A DNA stretch of 45,676 nt, from positions 1-45,676 of the forward strand of contig JAFUPT010000011.1 of the NCBI GenBank assembly GCA_017481065.1, written 5' to 3'. Below are positions 16,614 through 24,430 of the stretch, piece by piece. Made by a program: the position numbers and the translations under genes. The stretch comes from Clostridia bacterium. GTDB taxonomy: Bacteria; Bacillota_A; Clostridia; Christensenellales; Aristaeellaceae. Position 1 is the stretch's first letter. Each line of letters starts with the position of its first letter. The notes under the pieces were generated by a model. That model had not been told where the DNA came from. It ran no database searches and saw only the letters and a program-made list of their open reading frames with translations.

Positions 16614-17402
16614 ATGAAAGTGGATCTCAATGGAAAAGTTGTTATCGTTACTGGCGGCGGCGGAGCCATCGGCAGCGCAATGTGCATGCAGCTGGCGGCG
16701 AACGGCGCGAAGGTGATCGTTGCAGGCCGAACCCTGAAAACCCTTCAGGCCACCGTTGACGCGGTGAAGGCTGCCGGCGGCGAGGCCACTGCTGTTGTTA
16801 CCGATGTTTCCAAGCCGGAAAGCGCGGCGAACATGATCGCAGAAACTGTGCGCATCTATGGCCGTTTGGACTGCCTGGTAAACAATGCCGGCATCAACGG
16901 CGGTCCCGAATACCGCAAGCGCATCTATGAATACGATGACGGCCTGTGGGATCGCATCGTCTCCATCGACCTGAACGGCGTTTACTACTGCTCCAAACCG
17001 GCAGTTCAGCAGATGCTCAAGCAGGGCGAAGGCGGCAGCATCATCAATATCGGCTCCATCGTGGGCCTGACTCCCCTGCGCCTGCAGTGCGCCTTTACCG
17101 CTGCAAAGGCCGGCGTATTCAACCTCACCAAGACCATGGCCCTGGAACTGGCCCCGGAAAACATCCGCGTAAACGGCATTGCGCCTGGCTCCATCATGTT
17201 TGAAGGCACCCGCGAGCTGTTCTATGCCGATCCTGTGAAGGCAGAGGGCATCATGAGCCACATCCCGCAGCACCGCCCGGGCGAGCCGGACGATATCGCG
17301 AGCATGACCTGCTTCCTCGCCAGCGAGGACGCCAAATACATGACCGGCTCCATCTGCACGGTGGACGGCGGCTGGATTTGCGGCTACAACAGGGAAGTGT
17401 AA
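16614..17402 (+). CDS. SDR-family protein with Phe in place of the catalytic Tyr
   Basis: This 262-residue protein has a classical short-chain dehydrogenase fold: nucleotide motif TGGGGAIG (13-20), NNAG (90-93), Asn121, Ser148 (INIGSIVG) and the PENIRVNGIAPG segment. The catalytic YxxxK reads FTAAK, so the Tyr is Phe161 while Lys165 is kept. Classical SDR chemistry needs that Tyr as the general acid/base, so normal activity is doubtful. It is followed by a close paralog at 17457 that has lost more residues. The family usually oxidises or reduces sugar hydroxyls with NAD(P); a structural, sensing or altered catalytic role is possible here. Confidence 0.88.
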   Translation: MKVDLNGKVVIVTGGGGAIGSAMCMQLAANGAKVIVAGRTLKTLQATVDAVKAAGGEATAVVTDVSKPESAANMIAETVRIYGRLDCLVNNAGINGGPEYRKRIYEYDDGLWDRIVSIDLNGVYYCSKPAVQQMLKQGEGGSIINIGSIVGLTPLRLQCAFTAAKAGVFNLTKTMALELAPENIRVNGIAPGSIMFEGTRELFYADPVKAEGIMSHIPQHRPGEPDDIASMTCFLASEDAKYMTGSICTVDGGWICGYNREV

Positions 17403-17456
17403 GGCGAATACGGATTAAAGCGGAAGAAATACCCGTAAAATTGGGAGGTAAAATAT

Positions 17457-18239
17457 ATGAATCTGAATGGAAAAGTTGTGATCGTCACTGGCGGCAGCGG
17501 AGCCATCGGCAGCGCGATCTGCAAGCGTTTTTCCAAGGGCGGCGCGAAAGTGGTTGCCGCAGCCAGAAATCTTGAAAAGCTGGAGGCCGTCGTGGCGGAA
17601 ATGAAAGCTGCGGGCGGCGAAGCCACTGCATTGGTGGTGGATGTGACCGATAAGGCATCCTGTGCGAAGCTGGTGGAGGAGACCGTGCGCATCTATGGCC
17701 GGGTGGATTGCCTGGTAAACTGCGCGGGCGTGACCGGCAGAATTGAAAACCGCAAGCCCATGCACGAGTATGACGACGAACTGTGGAACAAGGTGATCGC
17801 CACCAATATGACCGGCGTGTTCAACACCTGCAAGCCGGTGATTGGCGAGATGATGAAGCAGGGCATTAAGGGCAGCATTATCAATGTGGGCGCGGCCACC
17901 GGCCTGATCCCGCTGAAGCTGCAGTGCGCACATTCCGCCGCAAATGCCGGCGTTTTCAACTTCACCAAGGCCATGGGCATGGAGATGGGTCCGGAGCAGA
18001 TCCGCGTGAACGCCATCGCGCCCGGCGAGACCTGGAACGGCGATGTGAAGGGCTTTGCAGGCGATGATGCTGCCAAGCAGGCGGAAATCACCTCCCACAT
18101 TCCCTTTGGCCGCCTGGGCGAAGCCGATGAAATCAGCGGCATCGCGGCATTCCTGGCCAGCGACGAGGCCAGCTACATCTCCGGCGCGATCATCCCCGTG
18201 GACGGCGCTTGGACCAGCGGCTATTCGAGAGATTTTTAA
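17457..18239 (+). CDS. SDR-family protein lacking the Ser-Tyr-Lys triad
   Basis: The 260-residue protein is a close paralog of the one at 16614, with nucleotide motif TGGSGAIG, NCAG, Asn117 and an EQIRVNAIAPG segment. At the catalytic positions Ser is Ala146 (INVGAATG), Tyr is His159 and Lys is Asn163 (HSAAN). It is therefore probably unable to act as a classical dehydrogenase, although the nucleotide-binding region is intact. It may form a heteromer with its neighbour, act as a regulatory subunit, or catalyse something different. The frame is intact and codon use is normal, so it is not a decaying pseudogene by appearance. Confidence 0.88.
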   Translation: MNLNGKVVIVTGGSGAIGSAICKRFSKGGAKVVAAARNLEKLEAVVAEMKAAGGEATALVVDVTDKASCAKLVEETVRIYGRVDCLVNCAGVTGRIENRKPMHEYDDELWNKVIATNMTGVFNTCKPVIGEMMKQGIKGSIINVGAATGLIPLKLQCAHSAANAGVFNFTKAMGMEMGPEQIRVNAIAPGETWNGDVKGFAGDDAAKQAEITSHIPFGRLGEADEISGIAAFLASDEASYISGAIIPVDGAWTSGYSRDF

Positions 18240-18256
18240 GATACGATGCTCTGATT

Positions 18257-18378
18257 CAAAAGCAGCCGGCCGGAGGCGTCTTTCCGCCCTGACTTTGCTT
18301 TGAAACGCAGCGCTGCTGCGCAGCCTTTCGTGCAGCTTTGTCAGGCACAAAAAGCTGCTCCTCATTGCGCTGCTTTTG
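18257..18378 (+). other. Structured 122-base intergenic element
   Basis: CAAAAGCAGC (18257-18266) and GCTGCTTTTG (18369-18378) are perfect inverted arms. Between them are further hairpins: CGCAG/CTGCG (18306-18320) and GCAGCTTTGT with ACAAAAAGCTGC (18332-18358). The element lies between SDR and MDR genes in an otherwise tightly packed cluster. It could be a structured leader of the next gene or a small MITE-like repeat. No known riboswitch motif is recognised. Confidence 0.45.
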
Positions 18379-18435
18379 CGTTGGATTTGTATCCGGACAG
18401 AAGATTTCTTAATTCGACAGAGAGGATTACATAAT

Positions 18436-19482
18436 ATGAAGGTATTATTGGCATATCAGCCGGGCGAGCTGCGCGTCGTTGAGATGGAAAAGCCGGTCCC
18501 GGGTCCCCGTGAGATTCTCTGCAAGGTATCCCACTGCGGCGTGTGCGCCACGGACGTGGCCATCATGAAGGGCATCCTGAACCTGGGCAAGGGCAACGAG
18601 CCCATCTACCCCGTGCGCCTCGGCCATGAGTGGAGCGGCACGGTTGTGGAAACCGGCGAGGGCTGCTGGCGCTTCAAGGTGGGCGACCGCGTGATTTCCG
18701 ATACCGGCTATTCCTGCGGCGAATGCGAAATGTGCCGCAAGGGCGAATACCAGAGCTGCCTGAACGGCCGCGCCATCGGCACCACCGGCAATTGCTGGCC
18801 GGGCGGCTTCGCGGAGTATATGCTCGTTCCCGAGCGCATCGCCTACAAGGTTCCCGAGAACGTGGGCCTGGACGAGGCTGCGCTGATTGAGCCCACCAGC
18901 ATCGGCTATTACGGCATCGAGCGCGCGGGCTTTGATGCAACCACCACCCTGCTGATCATCGGCACCGGCCCCATCTCCCTGGGCGGCATGGCCGTGGCGA
19001 AGGCCATGGGCATCGGCAAGACCATCGTTGCAGGCCGCAAGGATGCAAAGCTGGCCGTTGCCAAGGAACTGGGCGCGGATGTGATCGTGAACATGACCAA
19101 GGAAGACCTGCGCGAAGTGGTGATGCGCGAGACCGACGGCCGCGGCTGCGAGATCGTGATGGACTCCACCGGCGCGCCCTCCCTGATCAACGATGCGATG
19201 GAGCTTGTGCGCGGCAGCGGCAAGCTGGTGATTCCCGCATTCTATGAGCAGGAGCTCAACCATGTGATGCTGGACCGCATCATCGCAAGAAACTGCATGA
19301 TCATCGGCGCTGCGGGCACCCCGAACATCGGCCCGAAGGTGCTGAACCTGCTCAGCAGCGGCAAGCTGAGCCTGCGTCCCATGCTGACTGACCGCTTCCC
19401 CTTCTCCCAGGTTGAGGACGCCTTCGCAGCAGTGACCGCCCGCAACGAAAGCAGAGTAAAGGTAATGGTGGATTTCGAATGA
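18436..19482 (+). CDS. Zinc-dependent medium-chain dehydrogenase, second copy
   Basis: The 348-residue MDR enzyme has the catalytic zinc motif HCGVCATD, GHEWSG, a structural zinc loop (SCGECEMCRKGEYQSC) and Rossmann motif GTGPIS. It is related to but clearly distinct from the protein at 8693. ATG 18436 follows AGAGAGG; an upstream in-frame ATG at 18376 lies in the structured spacer and has no ribosome binding site. Its last four bases overlap the start of the second DUF4432 gene (ATGA), so the two are translationally coupled. It is likely a polyol or sugar dehydrogenase; substrate unknown. Confidence 0.9.
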   Translation: MKVLLAYQPGELRVVEMEKPVPGPREILCKVSHCGVCATDVAIMKGILNLGKGNEPIYPVRLGHEWSGTVVETGEGCWRFKVGDRVISDTGYSCGECEMCRKGEYQSCLNGRAIGTTGNCWPGGFAEYMLVPERIAYKVPENVGLDEAALIEPTSIGYYGIERAGFDATTTLLIIGTGPISLGGMAVAKAMGIGKTIVAGRKDAKLAVAKELGADVIVNMTKEDLREVVMRETDGRGCEIVMDSTGAPSLINDAMELVRGSGKLVIPAFYEQELNHVMLDRIIARNCMIIGAAGTPNIGPKVLNLLSSGKLSLRPMLTDRFPFSQVEDAFAAVTARNESRVKVMVDFE

Positions 19483-20561
19483 AAGCATGGAAACCGGATG
19501 TAAGCCGCGAGGCATGCGTGCGCCGTTATGGCAATATCAAGCAGCTCGGCGGCTTGAAGCGGTATGTGTTTTCGGATGGAAAGGCAAGCGGCGTTGAGGC
19601 CGTGGATGTGGAAACCGGCGGTGGGCTGCGCTTTACTGTGCTGCCTGGCCGCGGCATGGACATTTCGGAACTTCGCTATCGCGGGGTTCCGCTTGCCTAT
19701 CTTTCCAAAACCGGCGTGACCGCTCCTTCCTATCATGATCCCCGGGATATGCAGTGGCTCAAGAGCTTCTTTGCCGGCCTGCTCACCACCTGCGGTATTT
19801 CCAATGCCGGCCCCGAATGCCGGGATGATATCGGCATTCTCTCCGATGTACCCTTCGGCCTCCATGGCGATATTTCCAATATCGGCGCGGACAACGTTTG
19901 CACCCGGGAGGAATGGGTGGATGGAAAATACCAGATGATGGTATCCGGCCGCATGGAGGAGGGCCGCCTGCACGGCGAGCATTTGCAGCTGCGCCGCACC
20001 GTGACCACGGAGCTGGGCGCAAACAAGCTCTGCGTGGAGGATGAATTCTCCAACCAGGGCGAGCTTCCCCAGAAGCTGATGTTCTTCTACCACATCAACC
20101 TCGGCCATCCGCTGCTCGGCCCCGGCGCGCGCTTTGCTGCTCCCAGCAAGCGCATCTGGGCGGAAAGCGAGCATGCCAAGGCCGGAATGGATATTTACGA
20201 TAAATGCGCGCTTCCCCAGCCGGGATACCTGGAGCAGCAGTTCTTCCATGAGATGGGCGCCGACGAGGATGGAAATACCATCTGCGCCCTGATCAACGAT
20301 GAGCTGGAAATTGCGCTGTACTTGAAGTACAATGTGCGCGAGCTGCCCTGCATTGCCGAATGGAAGGTGCTGCGGGATGGGGAATATGTGCTGGCCTTCG
20401 AGCCCGGCAACTGCCATCCCATCGGCAGAATCGCGCAGAACGAACGCGGACATGAGATTCTCGAGCCCATGCAGCGCCGCTTCAGCCATCTGGAGATCGG
20501 CATTGCGGATGGCCCGGAGGAGATCGCCGCCCTTGAAGAGGAAATCGCCAGAAGGAGGTAA
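19479..20561 (+). CDS. DUF4432 family (aldose 1-epimerase-like) protein, paralog 2
   Basis: This 360-residue protein is closely similar to the one at 6427, sharing VLPGRGMDIS, LTTCGISNAG, FGLHGD, FYHINLGHPLL and AFEPGN. It is probably a cytosolic sugar mutarotase-like protein. Its ATG lies within the stop of the upstream dehydrogenase, and six bases separate it from the ribokinase. Two copies within one cluster suggest two different intermediates, or two sugars handled by the same set of genes. Activity has not been inferred beyond the superfamily. Confidence 0.85.
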   Translation: MKAWKPDVSREACVRRYGNIKQLGGLKRYVFSDGKASGVEAVDVETGGGLRFTVLPGRGMDISELRYRGVPLAYLSKTGVTAPSYHDPRDMQWLKSFFAGLLTTCGISNAGPECRDDIGILSDVPFGLHGDISNIGADNVCTREEWVDGKYQMMVSGRMEEGRLHGEHLQLRRTVTTELGANKLCVEDEFSNQGELPQKLMFFYHINLGHPLLGPGARFAAPSKRIWAESEHAKAGMDIYDKCALPQPGYLEQQFFHEMGADEDGNTICALINDELEIALYLKYNVRELPCIAEWKVLRDGEYVLAFEPGNCHPIGRIAQNERGHEILEPMQRRFSHLEIGIADGPEEIAALEEEIARRR

Positions 20562-20566
20562 TTCCC

Positions 20567-21499
20567 ATGGGCAAACCCATTGTAGTATTTGGCAGCTTCG
20601 TAGTGGACCTCACCAGCCGCAGCCAGGGCCTCCCGGTTCCGGGACAGACCATCCTGGGCTCCAGCTTCAAGATGGGCCCCGGCGGCAAGGGCAGCAACCA
20701 GGCCGTGGCCGCCCATCGCGCCGGCGCGGATGTGACGCTGGTCACCAAGGTGGGCAAGGATGTGTTCGGTAAGGTCGCCCTGGATTTCTACAAGGGCGAG
20801 GGCATGAATACCGATTATATCCTGGAAGACGAAAAGCGCGAGACCGGCGTGGCGCTCATCCTGGTGGACGAAAATTCCGCACAGAATGAAATCGTGGTGG
20901 TTCCTGCCGCATGCGCCAACATCAGCATGGACGAGGTGGAAAAGTGCCGCGCGCTGATCGAAGGCGCGGACATCCTGCTGCTGCAGCACGAAATCAACTT
21001 TGACGCCCAGTACAAGGTGATCGATATCGCCTATAACGCGGGCGTGAAGATTGTGCTGAACCCCGCTCCCGCATGCGAGGTTCCCGAGGATGTGCTCAAG
21101 AAGATTTACTGCGTGACCCCCAACGAGACCGAGGCGCAGGTGCTCACCGGCGTTGAGGTGAAGAACCTGGAGGACGCCCAGAAGGCGGCCAAGGTGTTCC
21201 TGGATAAGGGCGTAAAGAACGTGGTGATCACCATGGGCTCCCTGGGCGCATTCGCCACCGATGGCGAAAAGAGCGAACTGGTGCCGCGGCTCTCCGTAAA
21301 CGCCATCGACACCACCGGCGCGGGCGACGCCTTCAACGGCGGCTTCGTGATGGCGCTCTCCGAGGGCAAGGATCTGTTTACCGCCCTGCGCTACGGCAAT
21401 GCCACCGGCGCGCTCTCCGTCACCAAGCTTGGCACGGCTCCCGCCATGCCCACCCGTGCGGAGATTGACGCGATGGTGAAAGAGAATTACAATATCTGA
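20567..21499 (+). CDS. rbsK: Ribokinase-like PfkB carbohydrate kinase
   Basis: The 310-residue protein has both PfkB signatures: the N-terminal sugar-binding glycine block (GPGGKGSNQAVAAHRAG, residues 38-54) and the C-terminal DTTGAGDAFNGGF with probable catalytic base Asp254. Length is typical of ribokinase. It would phosphorylate ribose, deoxyribose or a related sugar with ATP. GGAGG lies just upstream. A second ribokinase-like gene lies at 22585 and DeoC follows it, so a deoxyribokinase role is also possible. The symbol is given for family similarity only. Confidence 0.87.
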   Translation: MGKPIVVFGSFVVDLTSRSQGLPVPGQTILGSSFKMGPGGKGSNQAVAAHRAGADVTLVTKVGKDVFGKVALDFYKGEGMNTDYILEDEKRETGVALILVDENSAQNEIVVVPAACANISMDEVEKCRALIEGADILLLQHEINFDAQYKVIDIAYNAGVKIVLNPAPACEVPEDVLKKIYCVTPNETEAQVLTGVEVKNLEDAQKAAKVFLDKGVKNVVITMGSLGAFATDGEKSELVPRLSVNAIDTTGAGDAFNGGFVMALSEGKDLFTALRYGNATGALSVTKLGTAPAMPTRAEIDAMVKENYNI

Positions 21500-21511
21500 G
21501 GAGGAAAAACC

Positions 21512-22033
21512 ATGGATTATCCGCTGGGCGTAAGACGCGATGGTTCCTACTATACGCGCATTGAATGGGCAAGCCATACCGAATCCGATCCCACCTTCTG
21601 GGTTGTAAACCTGATCCGCGATGATACCGAGCGCAACGGCGGCACCTGGGGTGCACACACCGAGGGCGGCGCAAACGTAGTGCTCAGCTTCTTCGGCGAG
21701 GAGCAGAGCGTTTCCAAGGTGCGCATCTTCCGCAACGTGGGCCTGGATATCTCCATCCTGGATGAGTTGGCCAAGACCATCGATATCTATTATTCCGATA
21801 CCGACGAGCCCCGCAAGCTGCGCCGCGCCGAGGATGATATCGAAGCAGTGGATTGGAAATTTGTGATGCGCGTGCCCATGGAAAAGGCCGAGGGCTGGCA
21901 GGATATTCAGCTTCCCGAAACCATCAAGGCCAAGTACATGCGCTTTGTGCTGGTGGACAACCACAACGATGAAACCACCCGGGAAACTGCCCGCGGCTGG
22001 ACCGAGACTTCCGAGATTAAAATCTATCCGTAA
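21512..22033 (+). CDS. Cytosolic galactose-binding-like (discoidin-type) protein
   Basis: The 173-residue protein begins MDYPLGVRRDGSYY and resembles F5/8 type C (discoidin) galactose-binding-like domains: a beta-rich sequence with a central VSKVRIFRN strand, an IDIYYSD strand, and a closing ITS-type segment (KYMRFVLVDNHND, then TSEIKIYP). It has no signal peptide or membrane segment, which is unusual because such domains normally occur as modules of secreted enzymes. It follows the ribokinase after 12 bases with a GAGG site. Its role is unknown; sugar binding or protein-protein contact within the catabolic complex would be guesses. Confidence 0.75.
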   Translation: MDYPLGVRRDGSYYTRIEWASHTESDPTFWVVNLIRDDTERNGGTWGAHTEGGANVVLSFFGEEQSVSKVRIFRNVGLDISILDELAKTIDIYYSDTDEPRKLRRAEDDIEAVDWKFVMRVPMEKAEGWQDIQLPETIKAKYMRFVLVDNHNDETTRETARGWTETSEIKIYP

Positions 22034-22039
22034 TGGTCA

Positions 22040-22084
22040 TAAATTCTGAAATACCGAAAGTGCGCTTTCTTCTTTCAGAATTTA
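22040..22084 (+). other. Perfect 12-bp intercistronic hairpin
   Basis: TAAATTCTGAAA (22040-22051) pairs perfectly with TTTCAGAATTTA (22073-22084), and GAAAG/CTTTC (22056-22069) pairs inside the loop. No T-run follows. It separates the discoidin-like gene from the cupin gene in a 108-base gap and is AT-rich compared with its surroundings. It may be an operator, an RNA processing site or a stabilising structure. Confidence 0.55.
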
Positions 22085-22141
22085 CTCCCTGTCATTAAAA
22101 TTGTGAACAACGAAAAACAATCAGGAAAAGAGGATATTATC

Positions 22142-22588
22142 ATGGAAAAGCAGAAGTGGACGCTTGTTAACGCAGAAAATGTTGTAGCCCTGGAATGCGG
22201 CGATGTTTATTCTTCCAAGATGCTCACCGGCGATGAAATGGCCGGCTTCCCCGTAATGAACATCAACGAAGGCACCCTGAAGCCCTTCTCCCGCACCTCT
22301 GGCGGCGCGCATGAGGAGACCGAAATCTATTACATGGTAGACTGCGGCGAGCCCAGCTGGGTAGTGCTGGATGATGAATATGTGCCGGTAAAGAATGGCG
22401 ATATCATCATCATCCCCCCGCATGTTTTCCACTGGATTGACAACACCAAGTGCGACAAGCCCTTCAAGCTCTTCACCTTCTGGCCCCGCCAGGAGCAGAA
22501 CGAGGTGTTCTTCGTGCGCGAAAAGGCATGGGGCACTTCCGTAAAGTATGTGGATGATCAGTACACCGAGAAGCGCCTGGGCAAATGA
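22142..22588 (+). CDS. Cupin-domain protein
   Basis: The 148-residue protein has a single cupin fold: first motif around GGAHEETEIYYMVDCG (His and Glu as likely metal ligands), then GDIIIIPPHVFHWI with a second metal His. ATG 22142 follows AGAGGA; a GTG at 22103 would add 13 residues that look non-coding. Small cupins in sugar operons are often isomerases, epimerases or lyases (for example of deoxy or acidic sugars), but activity cannot be assigned. It overlaps the following kinase gene by four bases (ATGA). Confidence 0.85.
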   Translation: MEKQKWTLVNAENVVALECGDVYSSKMLTGDEMAGFPVMNINEGTLKPFSRTSGGAHEETEIYYMVDCGEPSWVVLDDEYVPVKNGDIIIIPPHVFHWIDNTKCDKPFKLFTFWPRQEQNEVFFVREKAWGTSVKYVDDQYTEKRLGK

Positions 22589-23525
22589 GTAAGGCTTGCA
22601 TAGCAGTTTTCGGCGATCTGCTGTATGATTGCTTTATCTGGTCGGACCGCTTGCCGAAGGTGGGAGAGACCGTGACCGGCTATGCCAGCGGCTTCTTTGC
22701 CAGCGGCAAGGGCGGCAACCAGGCGGCAACCTGCGCCCGGCTCGGCGCGCAGGTATACATGCTGGGCAAGGTTGGCGATGATGAGCGCGGCAAGATCCTG
22801 CTGGATACGATGCTGGAAAACCATGTGAATGTGGATGGCGTGGTGGTAAGCCGCGAGCATCCCACCGGCACGGATTGCGTGCTGGTTGCCCGGGATGGCC
22901 ACAATGCCATCGTGGTCGCGCCCAATGCAAATGCCACGGTGACTGCCGAAGAGGTGGAGGGCATGCGCCCCTACTTCGAAAAGGCGGGCTCAGCGCTCTT
23001 CCAGCTGCAGATCAATTCTGATGCGGTAGAGCATGCCATGCGCCTTGCCAGGGAGTGCGGCTGCAAGGTTGTGCTCAATCCTGCGCCGGCCTGCGAAATC
23101 CCGGATGCAATGTTCGCCCTGGCGGACTTTGTAACCCCCAACGAAACCGAGGCCGAATTCTTCACCGGCGTAAACCAGGCGGATTATCCCATGGAAATCT
23201 GGCGGGAAAAGGCGGCGAAGGCCATGCATGACCGGGGCGTGAAGGCGTTGATCATCACCATGGGCGAGCATGGCGCGTATTACAGCGGCCCGGAAGGCGC
23301 TTTCATGATGCCTGCCTTCAAGATTCAGCCGGTGGATTCCACCGCTGCGGGCGACGCCTTCAACGGCGGCTTTGCCGTGAGCATCGCGGCAGGCAGGATG
23401 TAAAGGAAGCCATGCGCTACGGCAGCGCATGCGGCGCCATCACCACCATGCGGCGCGGAAGCATGCCGTCGCTGCCGGATGCAGAAGAAGTAAAAGTATT
23501 TCTGAATGAACATATGGAGGTATAA
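22585..23525 (+). pseudogene. Ribokinase-like PfkB kinase with a C-terminal frameshift
   Basis: The first frame encodes 272 residues with both PfkB motifs (GKGGNQAATCARLG and DSTAAGDAFNGGF, base Asp257) and then stops at 23401. The missing C-terminus is present in the +2 frame directly after: DVKEAMRYGSACG to a stop at 23523-23525. The ribokinase at 20567 reads EGKDL at this point, so restoring one A at about 23395 (AAG for AG) would give a normal protein of about 313 residues. This is either a real one-base deletion or an assembly error. The deoC ribosome binding site lies inside the restored 3' end, which fits the longer gene being ancestral. The catalytic Asp precedes the break, so partial function cannot be excluded. 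Confidence 0.8.
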
Positions 23526-23530
23526 AACCC

Positions 23531-24205
23531 ATGAACATCGCAAGATATTTCGACTCCGCAGTTCTCAAGCCCGATATGACTCCCGAACAGGTTGAGGCCG
23601 CCATCAAGGAGAGCATCGCCTTCGATTCCTACAGCGTATGCGTGCGCGGCTGCGATATCGATCTGGCCATGAAGCTCACCGAAGGCACCAATACCTGCGT
23701 TTCCTGCGTTCTGGACTTCCCCTATGGCTACGGCGGCGTGGAAGCCAAGCGCGCGGCTGCCAAGGATTACGCTTCCAAGGGCGTAAAGGACATCGACATG
23801 GTGATGAACTATGGCGCAGCCCGCGGCGGCGCATGGGACGTTGTTGAAGAAGAGATCAAGGCGGTTGTCGAAGAGGCTCACAAGAAGGGCGTTATCGTAA
23901 AGGTTATCTTTGAAACCAGCCAGCTGACCGTCGAGCAGATTTGCAAGGGCACCGAGGTTTGCATCGCAGCAGGCGCGGACTTTGTAAAGACCTCCACCGG
24001 CTTCAACGGCGGCGGCGCAACCGTAGAGGCCGTAAAGGCCATGCTGGACACCGCAAAGGGCCGCATCAAGGTGAAGCCCTCCGGCGGCATCCGCAACTAT
24101 GAAACCGCCAAGATGTATGTGGATATGGGCGTTGACCGCCTGGGCATCGGCTTCACCAGCTGCAAGCCCATTGTTGAGGGCGGCACTTCTACTGAGGCAT
24201 ATTAA
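23531..24205 (+). CDS. deoC: Deoxyribose-phosphate aldolase
   Basis: The 224-residue protein is a class I DeoC aldolase. It retains the Schiff-base Lys153 (DFVKTSTGF), the second active-site Lys182 (VKPSGGIR) and Asp89 (DIDMVMNYG). It would cleave 2-deoxyribose 5-phosphate to glyceraldehyde 3-phosphate and acetaldehyde, or a related substrate. GGAGG precedes the ATG by about ten bases. It is the last gene of the cluster, and three hairpins, one a clear terminator, follow. With two ribokinase-like genes it suggests that a (deoxy)pentose is one substrate of the cluster. Confidence 0.93.
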   Translation: MNIARYFDSAVLKPDMTPEQVEAAIKESIAFDSYSVCVRGCDIDLAMKLTEGTNTCVSCVLDFPYGYGGVEAKRAAAKDYASKGVKDIDMVMNYGAARGGAWDVVEEEIKAVVEEAHKKGVIVKVIFETSQLTVEQICKGTEVCIAAGADFVKTSTGFNGGGATVEAVKAMLDTAKGRIKVKPSGGIRNYETAKMYVDMGVDRLGIGFTSCKPIVEGGTSTEAY

Positions 24206-24222
24206 TTGACGGGAGGGTTACG

Positions 24223-24316
24223 TTGGGGGACTCTGTCCCCCAAGCCCCCAGCCAAAGGGAATGATTCCCTTTGGAAACCCCTGCAAAAAAGGCACGCATT
24301 GCGTGCCTTTTGATTT
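24223..24316 (+). terminator. Terminator array after deoC
   Basis: Three successive hairpins: TTGGGGGA/TCCCCCAA (24223-24243), CCAAAGGGAAT/ATTCCCTTTGG (24252-24274), and AAGGCACGCA/TGCGTGCCTT (24289-24309) followed by T-rich sequence. The last is the functional-looking terminator and recurs at 30205. A further GC-rich hairpin follows at 24322-24338. The whole gap 24206-24430 is repeat and terminator DNA with no gene. Confidence 0.75.
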
Positions 24317-24371
24317 TTTATGCGCTGCGCAGCAGCGCTTGCTGAGGGTTCCAAGGGGGATCATCTCCCTT

Positions 24372-24403
24372 GGCGGATTCTTAAGGCGGAGCCTTAAGCA
24401 GGG
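24372..24403. repeat. Dispersed intergenic repeat, copy 2
   Basis: The 32-base unit beginning GGCGGATTCTTAAGGCGGAG matches 119-150 with one difference. Directly before it is TGAGGGTTCCAAGGGGGATC, which also occurs (with small changes) at 30231. Confidence 0.8.
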
Positions 24404-24430
24404 TCTGGGGCAGCGCCCCAGAATCTCCCC

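Noticed and set aside
12978..17273. A minus-strand open frame of 1431 codons opposite the transporter genes
   Set aside because: It is antisense to clear ABC transporter and SDR genes, has low-complexity His/Ala/Asp-rich translation and no family motif. Such long antisense frames arise from the codon bias of this GC-rich genome.
18240..18435. A promoter for the second MDR gene
   Set aside because: No convincing -35/-10 pair is visible; TTGTAT-17-TAATTC is too weak to report as a feature.
22103..22141. GTG 22103 as start of the cupin gene
   Set aside because: No Shine-Dalgarno sequence precedes it, and the ATG at 22142 has AGAGGA at suitable spacing and begins where the cupin sequence begins.
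11805..24205. An lsr-type AI-2 uptake and processing system (FGGY kinase, two permeases, aldolase)
   Set aside because: The aldolase is a true DeoC with DFVKTSTGF, not the LsrF type; no LsrG is present, and the isomerase, transketolase and dehydrogenases point to sugar catabolism.
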